Assembly: GCA_026003335.1 (NCBI GenBank)
Contig: BPHB01000001.1
Span: forward strand, 1,696,591 to 1,760,590
DNA length: 64,000 nt
DNA from: Chitinophagales bacterium
GTDB lineage: Bacteria; Bacteroidota; Bacteroidia; Chitinophagales; CAIOSU01
Direction of reading: 5' to 3'
The notes under the pieces are model-generated. The model ran no database searches. It was not told the DNA's origin and saw nothing but the letters and a program-made list of their open reading frames with translations. Positions 1 to 9,700 of this stretch are shown in pieces. Positions within the stretch are counted from its first letter, which is position 1; every line of letters begins with the position of its first letter. The translations under genes were made by a program, and so were the position numbers.

Positions 1-2
1 TG

Positions 3-2057
3 GCAACACTTGGCCCGGTCAATACAAATTGCGTGGTGGCAAATGGAAAAAGGCTCTATCCCTATCGCAACCTTCTGGAGCTTTCGCTCTTTCAAACCAT
101 CCGACTGATTGACGCCAATGGATACATCTCAGGAAATTTTGATATTGCCCTGGACGGATTTTTCAGGGATGGACGCAACCCCTCGGGAAATTATTTCCCT
201 TATACCGGCTACAACCCCAACACGTATATCAAATTCACGGATGGCTCGGATACCACGGGGAAAACCATACATGTCTCCAGGCAAAGTTTTGCCTTCAGCG
301 CAGCCGGCCAGTCGCACATCAGGTTCAGCAATATCACCTTCCGGTATTTCGGTGCAGGCACCACCCGCACGGCATTGCATTTTACCGACTGCGATGATCT
401 GCTTATTGATAGTTGTCATTTTCAATTCTGCGACCGCGGAGTTTCATTTTATGGAAATGCCGACAACAACATCATCCAGCATTGCCGCTTTGACGATGAT
501 TTGGGTGACTGGACTTATTTCCAGTTTAAGGAGACCAACGTGGATTATGGACAGCCCAATACTTTTTACCCCAACTTCTTTCCTTTTGCATTTCGCAACA
601 TGGAACCCGGCCGGGTATATTTTGACCGGGATTTTACAGGCCGGGGTAATGTCATACGGTATAATGTCTTCAATGGCCTGTGTGATGGCATTACCTGCCC
701 TTCCAGTCCCGGTGATTCCACCACCAGCAGGCATTTTGATATCTATGGCAATACGTTCATGCATGGCGCAGACGATGCCTTTGAGGTGGATGGCAACGCC
801 TCCAACATCCGCATCTGGGATAATGTCATCCACGATGTAGGCGGCATTTCCGTTGCTCCTCCCTGTTATGGTCCGGTGTATATGTTCCGCAACGTCTTCT
901 ATGACCTCCCGCAGGACCACTATGAATACATTTATTGGGATATCACAGGCTATCATCTGCACTCGGAGCCTGTGAGTACATCTCCGTTGAAGCTCAACGC
1001 CAGCTATTGCGATCTGCCAGGGGAAATCTATTTTCTGCATAACACCTGCGATGCCGGACCACAGGGACGCGGATTCTATATCCAGCAGCCGCAAGCCCAA
1101 TCCAGCTGGGCAAACGTCATTTCAAGGAACAACATTTTCTACGTTGAATCCAATGAACCGGTGCTCTGGATAAGAGGCACCGATAAAATTGACCTTGACT
1201 ACAACAATTACTACTGCACGCAAACCTTCACTGCCCGGCAGGACCGCCCCGGATATGGATTGTATCACAGCCTGCAGGAAGTATCGCAAAATATTTTAGG
1301 CGATATAAATGATTCCGCTTCGTTCATTGAAACACACGGCTACCAGCTGGATCCATCAGCAGGATGGAAGAATGAGCCTGCGCATGACTACCACCTGCTG
1401 CCTGCCTCAAACATGGTGGATAAAGGCATCCTCATTCCCGGAGTAAACGATGATTTCAGCGGGGCAGCGCCTGACCTGGGTGCATTTGAACTGGTTGTGC
1501 AACGCTCGGAAGATACTGCCTATCACCAAGCGTTAATCACCGATACTACCTACATCCGCGACACGATCACATCCGTGCAAGCCGGAATTACCGATACCAT
1601 TGTAATAAGCGCTGCCGCAGTGAGTTGCGATTCTCTTATGCGGCAAGGAAGTGCATGGGCTATCACTGATTCTTTGTTCCTGAATGATACCTTATTCATA
1701 CACGAAACTTTAAACATACAGGATACGCTTATTGTCGGTTGCACTATTTTCATTACAGACTCCCTGTTCATTCCCGGTGTTGCCAACGGCTGGAAAGGGT
1801 TGCCTGATGATCTGCCCCGAATCTTTCCCAACCCTAATGCTGGTTATTTTTATTTATCGCTGCCTGTCGGCTGGAATAAAAAAGATGTTACCCTGCATAT
1901 TTATGATTTGTCGGGAAAGGAAATCCCGCACACCTGGAACAAAGATGCTGATAACGGAGCGGTGCAGGTGGATAACCTGCATGCACAGGGCGCTTACCTG
2001 CTGACGCTTAAAGACGCAATCAGCCTGTACAGATTTTTAATTGTCGTTACGAAGTAA
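3..2057 (+). CDS. Right-handed beta-helix surface protein with T9SS type A sorting domain (5' partial)
   Basis: The reading frame is open to the left window edge, so the true start lies outside; the GTG at 33 is not a convincing start. The visible 680 or so codons hold a long series of short beta-strand/turn repeats rich in Asn and Asp (for example NNIIQHCRFDD and NIRIWDNVIHDVGG), typical of right-handed parallel beta-helix proteins such as pectate-lyase-like or polysaccharide-binding proteins. A linker of repeated Asp-Thr/Ser-Leu/Ile units follows at about 1500-1780. The last 80 residues (LPRIFPNPNAGYF, then VTLHIYDLSGKEI) match a T9SS type A C-terminal domain, so the protein is probably exported across the outer membrane and attached or released. 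No catalytic residues are obvious and the substrate is unknown. Confidence 0.85.
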   Translation, partial: ATLGPVNTNCVVANGKRLYPYRNLLELSLFQTIRLIDANGYISGNFDIALDGFFRDGRNPSGNYFPYTGYNPNTYIKFTDGSDTTGKTIHVSRQSFAFSAAGQSHIRFSNITFRYFGAGTTRTALHFTDCDDLLIDSCHFQFCDRGVSFYGNADNNIIQHCRFDDDLGDWTYFQFKETNVDYGQPNTFYPNFFPFAFRNMEPGRVYFDRDFTGRGNVIRYNVFNGLCDGITCPSSPGDSTTSRHFDIYGNTFMHGADDAFEVDGNASNIRIWDNVIHDVGGISVAPPCYGPVYMFRNVFYDLPQDHYEYIYWDITGYHLHSEPVSTSPLKLNASYCDLPGEIYFLHNTCDAGPQGRGFYIQQPQAQSSWANVISRNNIFYVESNEPVLWIRGTDKIDLDYNNYYCTQTFTARQDRPGYGLYHSLQEVSQNILGDINDSASFIETHGYQLDPSAGWKNEPAHDYHLLPASNMVDKGILIPGVNDDFSGAAPDLGAFELVVQRSEDTAYHQALITDTTYIRDTITSVQAGITDTIVISAAAVSCDSLMRQGSAWAITDSLFLNDTLFIHETLNIQDTLIVGCTIFITDSLFIPGVANGWKGLPDDLPRIFPNPNAGYFYLSLPVGWNKKDVTLHIYDLSGKEIPHTWNKDADNGAVQVDNLHAQGAYLLTLKDAISLYRFLIVVTK

Positions 2058-2155
2058 TCATTACACCTGAATCACTTAAGCAGCAGAGGATATGCCGTGG
2101 CTATTCGCGGGAAGGCGCGCCTTTACACGTCAGGTAATTCCGTAAGGAGGTTTTT

Positions 2156-2179
2156 ATGTTCTGGTCTGTCCGGCAGTGA
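2156..2179 (+). other. Seven-codon ORF behind a perfect Shine-Dalgarno
   Basis: AAGGAGG at 2144-2150 is followed after five T residues by ATG and the codons MFWSVRQ, then TGA, which overlaps the ATG at 2179 of a 77-codon ORF (TGATG). Such a strong Shine-Dalgarno is unusual in Bacteroidota. It could be a leader peptide coupled to the next ORF, or chance. Confidence 0.15.
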
Positions 2180-2412
2180 TGCATGCTTTTAGCTCATCTA
2201 TTATTATGCATGGTAAATGCAGCATTCAAGAAGCGAAATTTACCGGGCCACTGCCTTATCCACTCCAAGTAGTGAATGCAGCCCTTGCAACTTTCCTCTA
2301 TTCCATACAAATAATACATCTGCCTGCCCCTGAAGTATTACCTTTTTTGTTCTTTGGAATTTACCAACTATTAGGTATGGTTTTACATAGCCCGGCCAAT
2401 TTACTTTGCTGA
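2179..2412 (+). CDS. Possible small membrane protein, unrecognised
   Basis: A 77-codon ORF that fills most of the 370-bp gap between the beta-helix gene and the monooxygenase gene. I do not recognise it. Its second half is hydrophobic (VVNAALATFLYSIQIIHL and EVLPFLFFGIYQLLGMV), which could form one or two membrane segments. The only support is coupling to the seven-codon ORF with a strong Shine-Dalgarno just upstream. No other signal is visible in this gap, and the ORF may not be real. Confidence 0.2.
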   Translation: MHAFSSSIIMHGKCSIQEAKFTGPLPYPLQVVNAALATFLYSIQIIHLPAPEVLPFLFFGIYQLLGMVLHSPANLLC

Positions 2413-2427
2413 CAAAACATATCCACT

Positions 2428-2769
2428 ATGGACGCTCATGATGCAAATGGTTTTGTGGCTATTAATTACATTACGTGTCTGCCGGAATACACAACACGTT
2501 TTGAAGAGCTTTTTAAAACAAGAGCGCATGCCATTGACCTTGCTCCCGGATTCCGCCACATGTATGTATTGAAACCTCTGACCGCTGAGGACAAATATCT
2601 TGTCATTAGTCACTGGGACAGTGAACAGCATTTCAAAGCATGGACTCGTTCGGCAGCTTTTCTGGAAGGGCATCAGCGGGGATTTGCAGATATCCAGGCT
2701 GCTAAAGCTGCTGGTAAAGAGCCCCCAATGCAATCTGAGTTTAAAACCTATTACCTACTGACCCGATGA
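2428..2769 (+). CDS. Antibiotic biosynthesis monooxygenase (ABM)/heme oxygenase-like protein
   Basis: A 113-residue protein with the ferredoxin-like dimeric alpha-beta barrel pattern of the ABM family: strand FVAINYITCLPEY, helix FEELFKTRAHAIDL, the PGFRHMYVLKP strand, then YLVISHWDSEQHFKAWTRS. The W-x-S-x-x-x-F-x-x-W arrangement is typical of HmoA/IsdG-like heme-degrading monooxygenases, so heme handling is the best guess, but other ABM enzymes oxidise quinones or polyketides. The C-terminal tail (FKTYYLLTR) fits family length. The stop overlaps the ATG of a 36-residue membrane peptide (ATGA), so the two are probably co-translated. Confidence 0.75.
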   Translation: MDAHDANGFVAINYITCLPEYTTRFEELFKTRAHAIDLAPGFRHMYVLKPLTAEDKYLVISHWDSEQHFKAWTRSAAFLEGHQRGFADIQAAKAAGKEPPMQSEFKTYYLLTR

Positions 2770-2876
2770 AGACCATACTGAAAAAGTTTGGCATTGCAGG
2801 ACTGATTTTCTTTTTCCTGAAAGGATTGCTGTGGCTTACCCTGATGCTTCTGGGCGGAGAAATGCTGCTCCGCTGA
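2766..2876 (+). CDS. Small single-pass membrane protein (36 aa)
   Basis: ATG at 2766 overlaps the preceding stop by four bases (ATGA). The product has a short basic start (MKTILKKFG) and one long hydrophobic stretch (IAGLIFFFLKGLLWLTLML), followed by a short tail ending at TGA 2874-2876. It resembles the small membrane peptides often seen in Bacteroidota genomes. Translational coupling with the ABM protein is the main evidence that it is real. Function unknown; it might anchor or assist its neighbour. Confidence 0.5.
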   Translation: MKTILKKFGIAGLIFFFLKGLLWLTLMLLGGEMLLR

Positions 2877-2928
2877 ATTCTTGATTAAAACCGGTTATTT
2901 TAGCGGGCACCCTTTTTTACATACGCCA

Positions 2929-3648
2929 ATGAGGGTTTTACGCTTTGCTACAAACTTGTTGATTATTACCTTCCTTTCTGCACCCCTTTCAGGCTGTCGT
3001 CTCATTACAGTTATTCAGTTTGAAAAAGCGAAGAAGCTTGCACCTTATGAAGTAATCATTGTGCCTGGCTTCCCTTATGATGATCTGGATGGTAAGGAGA
3101 AAATGAACATTGTGCACCGCATTCGCATCCTTTGGGCTTATTACTTGTATCAGGAAAGACTCACCCAAAACATTATTTTTTCAGGAGGTGCTGTTTATAC
3201 TCCTTACACGGAAGCCGGCATAATGGCACAGTATGCCTACAGTTTGGGAATTCCTCCTGAAAACATTTTTCAGGAAACCCGTGCGGAGCACAGTACAGAA
3301 AATCTTTTTTACGGATATGCTCTCGCCCGTAATCTGGGGTTTGAAAAGATTGCTATCGCTACGGATCCGTTTCAGACCCAGCTCATCAAACGCAACACCC
3401 GGCAAGACCAACTGCCTGTTTATTATCTACCAGCCAAAGTGAGTATGCTTCTACGAAAATTTAAAGACCTAGATCCGGTAGTGGAAAATCCGGAAGAGGA
3501 AAAGGTAAGCAATTTCACCCCGCTGAACGAGCGTCTTACATCCGAAGAAAGAAAACGAGGCACACAGGGTGAGCGATTCCGGTCTCGTTATAATCTGATT
3601 CGGGTTACCGTGAAATCTCTGGAAGAACTCCACCTGTATAAGAAATAA
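2929..3648 (+). CDS. YdcF/SanA family (DUF218) lipoprotein
   Basis: The ORF opens with a TTG at 2881, but the ATG at 2929 gives a proper lipoprotein signal: MRVLRFATNLLIITF followed by lipobox LSGC at residues 20-23. The body follows the DUF218 fold: an EVIIVPGFPYDD strand-loop, IIFSGGAVYTPYTEAGIMAQYA, GIPPENIFQETRAEHSTENL (the conserved E-x-x-S-x-x-T-x-E-N region) and FEKIAIATDPFQTQLI. Family members (ElyC, SanA, YdcF) are linked to envelope biogenesis; their biochemistry is poorly defined. The C-terminal 50 residues are basic and unlike the core. Probably anchored in the inner or outer membrane facing the periplasm. Confidence 0.75.
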   Translation: MRVLRFATNLLIITFLSAPLSGCRLITVIQFEKAKKLAPYEVIIVPGFPYDDLDGKEKMNIVHRIRILWAYYLYQERLTQNIIFSGGAVYTPYTEAGIMAQYAYSLGIPPENIFQETRAEHSTENLFYGYALARNLGFEKIAIATDPFQTQLIKRNTRQDQLPVYYLPAKVSMLLRKFKDLDPVVENPEEEKVSNFTPLNERLTSEERKRGTQGERFRSRYNLIRVTVKSLEELHLYKK

Positions 3649-3875
3649 CTCATCACCGGAACAGAAATACCTTACTTATAGTTGGTGGCTCTTAAACGGC
3701 CATTTCAGCAACACATCCCGATAAAACGTTTCGGACACTCATAGCCCAATCTACCGTTTTATGCTATGCTAAAATTCTTTTCGGATTATTGATAAGGTGC
3801 CAGTTTTCAAAAGGCAAAGGCCAAAATAAAACAGGAGAATTTTCTAAACCGAAAGAAATGCGACTGTAGATTTAG

Positions 3876-5603
3876 TCATCTCCATCCCGCTATTTTCTCG
3901 TAAAGAAACTGCTCGGCCGTTTCTAGTATTAGTAAATTCAACCCGGCACCGATAGATGCAATCGGCATCTTTATTACGGATCCACCAACAACATCATATT
4001 GCTGTATCAGCCTGCCGCTGATATCCAACACTTTCAACTTTATGATGTCATTTGGCGGAAAAGCCGACAAGTCAATGATTACTTCTGAATATCCTGTTTG
4101 CACCTTGAGTTTTTCCCTCAGTGCCTTTTGATCCGCGCTTGAGCAAACGTCAACCATCGTGGTCTGTTCAGCAGTGTCCGCACAGTTTTGCTCATTGATG
4201 TAAATGTACTGCACCACTATTATGTTGCCTGTGTCGGCCGATGCCGGATTGAAGACGTTTCCTGTGATGCCGCTTCCAACAAAAGTTCCTCCGGAGGGCG
4301 CACCGACTAAATTCACCGGGGGATCGGTATTACAATACTGCAAGGCCAACCCCGAGAAGCTGGCCTCGGGGACGGGATTGACGGTGATCTTGTTGGTGGC
4401 CGTATCGCTGCATCCGGTAAAGTCCGTGAAGGTATAGATAATATTGAACGTGCCGATTCCGGCATCCTGAGGATAGAAAATATTGTTATTGACCCCGACA
4501 CCGAGATAGCTACCTCCCGCAGGCACCCCTCCATACATCGCGAAAGGCGCATCATGCTCACACACCGGAGCAAATGCGTCAAGCGTTACTGCCGGGATGG
4601 CGGCTACAACGAGGTCGGTGCCGTTATCGTTGGCCACCAGTGCCGGACTGGAAGACACTACACGCACCCTGTAGCGGGAACCGTTGAGCGTATTCAAAGG
4701 AATTGTGCATGGGATAAAACCTGAAGATGTACTTGTGATATTTCCTATTGCTACCGCACCGGAAAAACTACCCGCAGCGTCAGATAGTTCGGCAGTGAAC
4801 ACATTGCCGCTACCGAAAGCGCCTGTGGCTGTGTAATACACTTCAAAGGCCTCGCCCGGACAATAAGGATTGCCGCTGACACTGTCGGTTGTTAGAGTCT
4901 GCACACTTGAAGTGCCGGTGATGGTAATGTCGTCCACGCCAAAGCCCGGATCGCTTGCCGAGGCGGTCACCTGGTTCACAAACCGGAATCCGAAGCGTAG
5001 CATGGCCTGATTGTCAAATGCCGGGTTAGAGATAGTTGTCTGTGTCCACACGGATTGATTTTTGTACTGTGCAATGGGTGTAGTCAGCAAAGTCCAGTTG
5101 ACGCCACCGTTGGTGCTGTAATACACTTCTCCATAGTTGTTTGTTCCGCCTACGCCCAGCCACCAGAATGATAAAGTCACATTGCTGAACCCGACAGTAG
5201 AAACATCCACATTCATTTTGGCAAAAATGTTTTCTCCGGAGTAGCAAATTCCATCGGCTGCCAGAAAGCAGCAGTTGTGAATGGCGTTGCTTTCAGCCGC
5301 ATTGCTCACGGTGTGCAAATAATTGCTGTTAGGATTGCCCATGACGCCTGCCGGCTGTGATGCCGTATTTGGAACGGTAAAGCTGAACGGAAAACCCAAA
5401 CAGGTAAGCATGCCGCTGCCCCCCGCATAATAATTGTTAACCACGAATTTGTTATAGCCGGTTTGCCCCACCGAATTCATATCGGAGGTGTTGAGGTCAA
5501 AGGTGAGCATCCCGTTGTCAAAAGACTCGTAGTAAAGGGTAGTCTGTCCTTTAAGAGACAGCGAGAAACTCAACAAAAGGAGAGCAGGCAGGAGGCAACG
5601 CAT
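3876..5603 (-). CDS. Secreted Ig/PKD-like repeat protein with T9SS type A tail
   Basis: I place the start at the ATG at 5603, which gives the signal peptide MRCLLPALLLLSFSLSLKGQ; the longer ORF depends on a TTG at 5642. The first 230 residues look like a jelly-roll or LamG-like domain (YYESFDNGM, SNVTLSFWWLGVGG, then PGFGVDDITITG). Next come Ig-like modules with repeated phrases (PAGGSYLGVGVNNNIFYPQDAG and PSGGTFVGSGITGNVFNPASAD) that are clear internal duplicates. The C-terminus (IIKLKVLDISGRLIQQYDV) is a type A sorting domain. Likely an exported cell-surface protein. It is divergent from dapA and convergent with the DUF218 gene; the 227-bp gap on that side shows no clear terminator. Confidence 0.75.
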   Translation of the reverse strand: MRCLLPALLLLSFSLSLKGQTTLYYESFDNGMLTFDLNTSDMNSVGQTGYNKFVVNNYYAGGSGMLTCLGFPFSFTVPNTASQPAGVMGNPNSNYLHTVSNAAESNAIHNCCFLAADGICYSGENIFAKMNVDVSTVGFSNVTLSFWWLGVGGTNNYGEVYYSTNGGVNWTLLTTPIAQYKNQSVWTQTTISNPAFDNQAMLRFGFRFVNQVTASASDPGFGVDDITITGTSSVQTLTTDSVSGNPYCPGEAFEVYYTATGAFGSGNVFTAELSDAAGSFSGAVAIGNITSTSSGFIPCTIPLNTLNGSRYRVRVVSSSPALVANDNGTDLVVAAIPAVTLDAFAPVCEHDAPFAMYGGVPAGGSYLGVGVNNNIFYPQDAGIGTFNIIYTFTDFTGCSDTATNKITVNPVPEASFSGLALQYCNTDPPVNLVGAPSGGTFVGSGITGNVFNPASADTGNIIVVQYIYINEQNCADTAEQTTMVDVCSSADQKALREKLKVQTGYSEVIIDLSAFPPNDIIKLKVLDISGRLIQQYDVVGGSVIKMPIASIGAGLNLLILETAEQFLYEKIAGWR

Positions 5604-5707
5604 GAGAAATACTGTTTTCCTAAAGCTAATAAAGGGGCGCAAGAATCCGCAAGACCTCCGGTCAACATTTCTTCCGTCACTATCACAAACCGGAAGTGCC
5701 GAATTTT

Positions 5708-5715
5708 TAAATTTG
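5708..5715 (+). promoter_or_regulatory. Bacteroidota -7 box for dapA
   Basis: TAAATTTG fits the TAnnTTTG consensus exactly and ends 20 bases before the GTG start of dapA, the same spacing as the box before serA. No convincing -33 TTTG is seen. Confidence 0.4.
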
Positions 5716-5734
5716 CCTATTCAGGAAATTCAAC

Positions 5735-6646
5735 GTGAAAAATATGCTTCGCAAATTCAGGGGAACCGGAGTGGCGCTCGTTACCCCATTTACCGATGAG
5801 GGACAGGTTGATTACGAAGGCTTAAAACGTGTTATTGAACACACCATTAAGGGTAAAGTGGAGTATTTGGTTTCCCTGGGTACCACCGGAGAATCAGTTA
5901 CTCTCAGCAAAGAAGAGAAATTAAAAGTACTGGAATTTACCATTACCACCGTGAGTGGCCGTGTGCCCCTGGTAGCCGGCTTTGGGGGGAATAATACCGC
6001 AGAGGTTGTAGAATCTATAAAAAAATTTCACTTTAACGGGGTTGAAGCAATTTTATCGGTAAGCCCCTATTACAACAAACCTACGCAGGAAGGTATTTAC
6101 CGCCATTATCGCGCAATAGCTGAAGCATCGCCTGTACCTGTTATCCTGTACAATGTTCCCGGACGCACTGCCTCTAATATAACCGCACAGACTACCTTAC
6201 GGCTTGCACATGACTGCCCCAATATTATCGGCATTAAAGAAGCCAGCGGAGATTTTTTACAGGTTATGGCAATTTTGCGGGATAAGCCGGAACATTTTTT
6301 CGTTGTTTCGGGAGACGATGCGCTAACCCTGCCGCAGGTACTGCTGGGCTGTGATGGAGTTATTTCCGTTGTAGCCAATGCTTTTCCGGCAGAGTTTAGT
6401 GAGATGGTTCGGGCTGCATTACATCACGATCTTATCCGGGCACGTAAAATGCAATACCGGCTGCTGGAAATAATGCAACTGCTTTTCCGGGAAGGTAACC
6501 CTGCAGGGGTCAAGTGTGCTCTGGAAATTCTGCAGATCTGTGGCAGCGCAGTCAGGCTGCCGCTGGTGCCGGCCAGCGATACCCTCAGAAAGGACCTCAA
6601 AGCCGCTATCCTCGCCCTGGAGAACTCAAAGGTACCTGCCTCTTGA
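5735..6646 (+). CDS. dapA: 4-hydroxy-tetrahydrodipicolinate synthase
   Basis: Condenses pyruvate with aspartate semialdehyde, the first committed step to diaminopimelate and lysine. The TIM-barrel signatures are present: GVALVTPFTDEGQVD near the N-terminus, SLGTTGESVTL (pyruvate-binding T-T), VILYNVPGRT with the proton-relay Tyr, and IIGIKEASGD with the Schiff-base Lys near residue 168. Length (about 300 aa) is normal. The start is GTG 5735 or ATG 5744; AGGAA at 5722-5726 favours the GTG. It stands alone on this strand, with the next gene 81 bases away. Confidence 0.95.
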   Translation: MKNMLRKFRGTGVALVTPFTDEGQVDYEGLKRVIEHTIKGKVEYLVSLGTTGESVTLSKEEKLKVLEFTITTVSGRVPLVAGFGGNNTAEVVESIKKFHFNGVEAILSVSPYYNKPTQEGIYRHYRAIAEASPVPVILYNVPGRTASNITAQTTLRLAHDCPNIIGIKEASGDFLQVMAILRDKPEHFFVVSGDDALTLPQVLLGCDGVISVVANAFPAEFSEMVRAALHHDLIRARKMQYRLLEIMQLLFREGNPAGVKCALEILQICGSAVRLPLVPASDTLRKDLKAAILALENSKVPAS

Positions 6647-6727
6647 AATAATAATTGCCGGAAAGCTTATAGACGCCTCGCAATCATTTCTTATCTTAGA
6701 AGTCTATTCTTTTTACCCCATTTGCAC

Positions 6728-9700
6728 ATGCGGTTTTTTGAAAAATTGAAATTATATGCCCTTCCGGTGGTCATGCTTGCCTCCCCGGGCTACGTAGCAT
6801 CCGGCAAAACCGCATCTATTCCTGCATTTGAATACCCGGCAGGCCCTCAATTCACGGAAAATAAAGGACAATGGCACCCTAACGTGCTATACCGACTAAA
6901 ACTCAACTCCGGAGCTATCTTTTTTGAAAAAAACAGGCTCACCTTTCATCTGGCCAATCCGCATGACCTGGACGAGGCATTTCATCACCATGGTAAACCC
7001 TGCAAAGAAGACACCGTAATCATTCATGGCCATGCATTTTACGTGCATTTCCAGGGAGCACAGGCCGCAACAACCGTTTCCGGAAAGGCTGCTTACCCAC
7101 ATTATGAAAATTATTTTATCGGCAATGACCCATCCCGATGGGCCGGGGGCGTGCGTGTTTACCGCGACCTCCTGTATCAGGATATTTATCCTGACATTGA
7201 TTTGGTGTACAAAAGTGCTGAAGAACATCTGAAATATTCATTCCTAGTAAAGCCAGGCGGTGATCCCTCCCGCATTGCCCTCACGTTTGAAGGTGTGGAT
7301 AGCCTCTGGATACAGAATAATGTGCTGTATTATTCCACCACGGTAAACACCATCCGAGAAGAAGGCCTGTATGCCTACCAGGAACAAGGGGGTAAAAAAA
7401 TTCCGATACCCTGCTTGTTCAAGCTGCATGCCCGCACGGTGACTTTCCAGTTTCCGCAGGGGTATGATCCATCTCTGCCTCTGATAATAGACCCTTCACT
7501 CATTTTTGGAACCTACACCGGTTCACTGGCCGATAACTTTGGATACACCGCTACAGATGACAGACAGGGTAATTTTTATGCCGGAGGCATAGCGCGGGGT
7601 TTTGGCTATCCTACTACTCCGGGGGCATTTCAAACCACCTATGCCGGTGGTATTGCTACGGGCAACTTTACCGATGGCTATGATGCAGATATGGCTATCT
7701 CAAAGTTCAACAGCACGGGCACTGCGCTTCTTTACTCCACATACATCGGTGGCTCCATCAACGATCAACCGCACAGTCTGGTGGTGAACAGCAATAATGA
7801 GCTTTGCGTCTATGGCCGCACCAACTCTCCGGACTTTCCCACTACGGCCGGGGCTTATAACCGCGTGCTGCGTGGAGCCACGGATATCGTGGTGCTTCGC
7901 TTGAACCAAACCGGCACTGCGCTGATAGGCTCTACCCTGGTTGGCGGGTCAGCAGCCGATGGAGCCAATATTACTACACAGGTGTATGGCGCCAACACAT
8001 CTCTGAAATATAATTATGCGGACGATGCACGAGGCGAAATCATCGTGGATGCCCAGGATAACATCTACGTGGCCTCCTGCACGCGCTCATCCGATTTTCC
8101 TGTTACTGTCGGGGCGGTACAAACCATTATCGGAGGCGCCCAGGATGCCTGTATATTTAAGCTCAACAGCACACTTACCACCCTTCTGTGGTCAACTTTT
8201 CTTGGCGGATCGGGTGATGATGCAGCTTACTCCTTAGCGTTTGACAGCAACGGCAACATATACACCTGCGGAGGCACCACCAGCACCAACTTCCCTGTCA
8301 GTCCCACTGGTGTTTTACATCCCACAGCGCTCGGGGGACGGGCAGACGGCTTTCTTGCACATATCAGCACCAACGGCAGCAATCTGTTGCGCGCAACTTA
8401 CATTGGCACACAGGCATTTGACCAGTGCTACTTTGTGCAGCTTGACGGAGATGATAATGTATATGCTCTCGGATTAACTGAAGGCTCCTTTCCGATTAGT
8501 GCAGGTGTTTACTCCAACCCCAATAGTGGCCAGTTTCTGATTTCTCTTCCTCCGGATTTATCTACAATGCGATTCTCCACTGTTTTCGGCAGGGGTGATG
8601 GAACACCTGATATTTCTCCCACTGCCTTTCTGGTGGATTATTGCCGGAGAATTTTCATTTCAGGCTGGGGAGGGCAGGTGAACTCAGGAAACAATTACGG
8701 TAACACCAGCACCACTCTGGGATTGCCTGTAACCAGCGATGCATTTCAAAATACCACAGACGGAAGTGATTTTTATTTCATTGTGTTTGACAGCGATGCG
8801 TCCAGCCTGCGGTATGCTACCTATTTCGGAGGGCCGCTCAGTGCTGAGCACGTTGATGGAGGCACCAGCCGTTTTGATAAAAACGGCATCATTTATCAGG
8901 CTGTGTGTGCCGGCTGCGGTGGCAACAGCGATTTTCCCTCTTTGCCGGGGGTATGGTCACGAAACAACCCTGGCCCTAACTGTAACCTTGGCGCTGCCAA
9001 ATTTGAAATTGAACCGGATGCCATTTCAGTTTCAGTAACTGCCAGCCCTTCCACCACCGGCTGCGCTCCCTTCTCGGTAAACTTTGTTGGTCTGTCCAAT
9101 GAGGCTAAGTCTTATTTCTGGGATTTTGGCGATGGCTCCACTTCCACCCAGCCTTTTCCTACCCACACTTTCACAGATACCGGAACTTACACTGTCACTC
9201 TGATCGGTTCCGATTCACTGAGCTGTGACGGATATGTTTTCAGAGATACGGCAACCTTAACCATCATCGTAAGAGACGATAGTGTATCGGCCCATTTTGT
9301 GCCTCACATCATCAGCAACTGCGATTCATTCATCGTAAGGTTTGATAATTTCAGCACCAATGCAGCCACCTACATATGGGATTTCGGAGACGGCCGGGGA
9401 TCTTCTCAGATATCACCGGTACACCAATACACAGTGCCAGGCACGTACACTGTTTCTCTGATAGCAACTAATCCGGCAGCCTGCAACCAGTCCGATACAA
9501 TAAAGATGCAGATCAGTCTGCTGGGCATTGTAACAGCCGGCATATCCATACCGGACACTTTTGGGTGTGCACCTTTCACCGCATTCTTCTCCGCAGCTCC
9601 CGGATTCAGCCGGTATTTCTGGGATTTCGGAGACGGCAGTAGTTCTACTTTATCTAATCCGCTACACACCTATTCTGACACGGGCATCTACACTGTCAGG

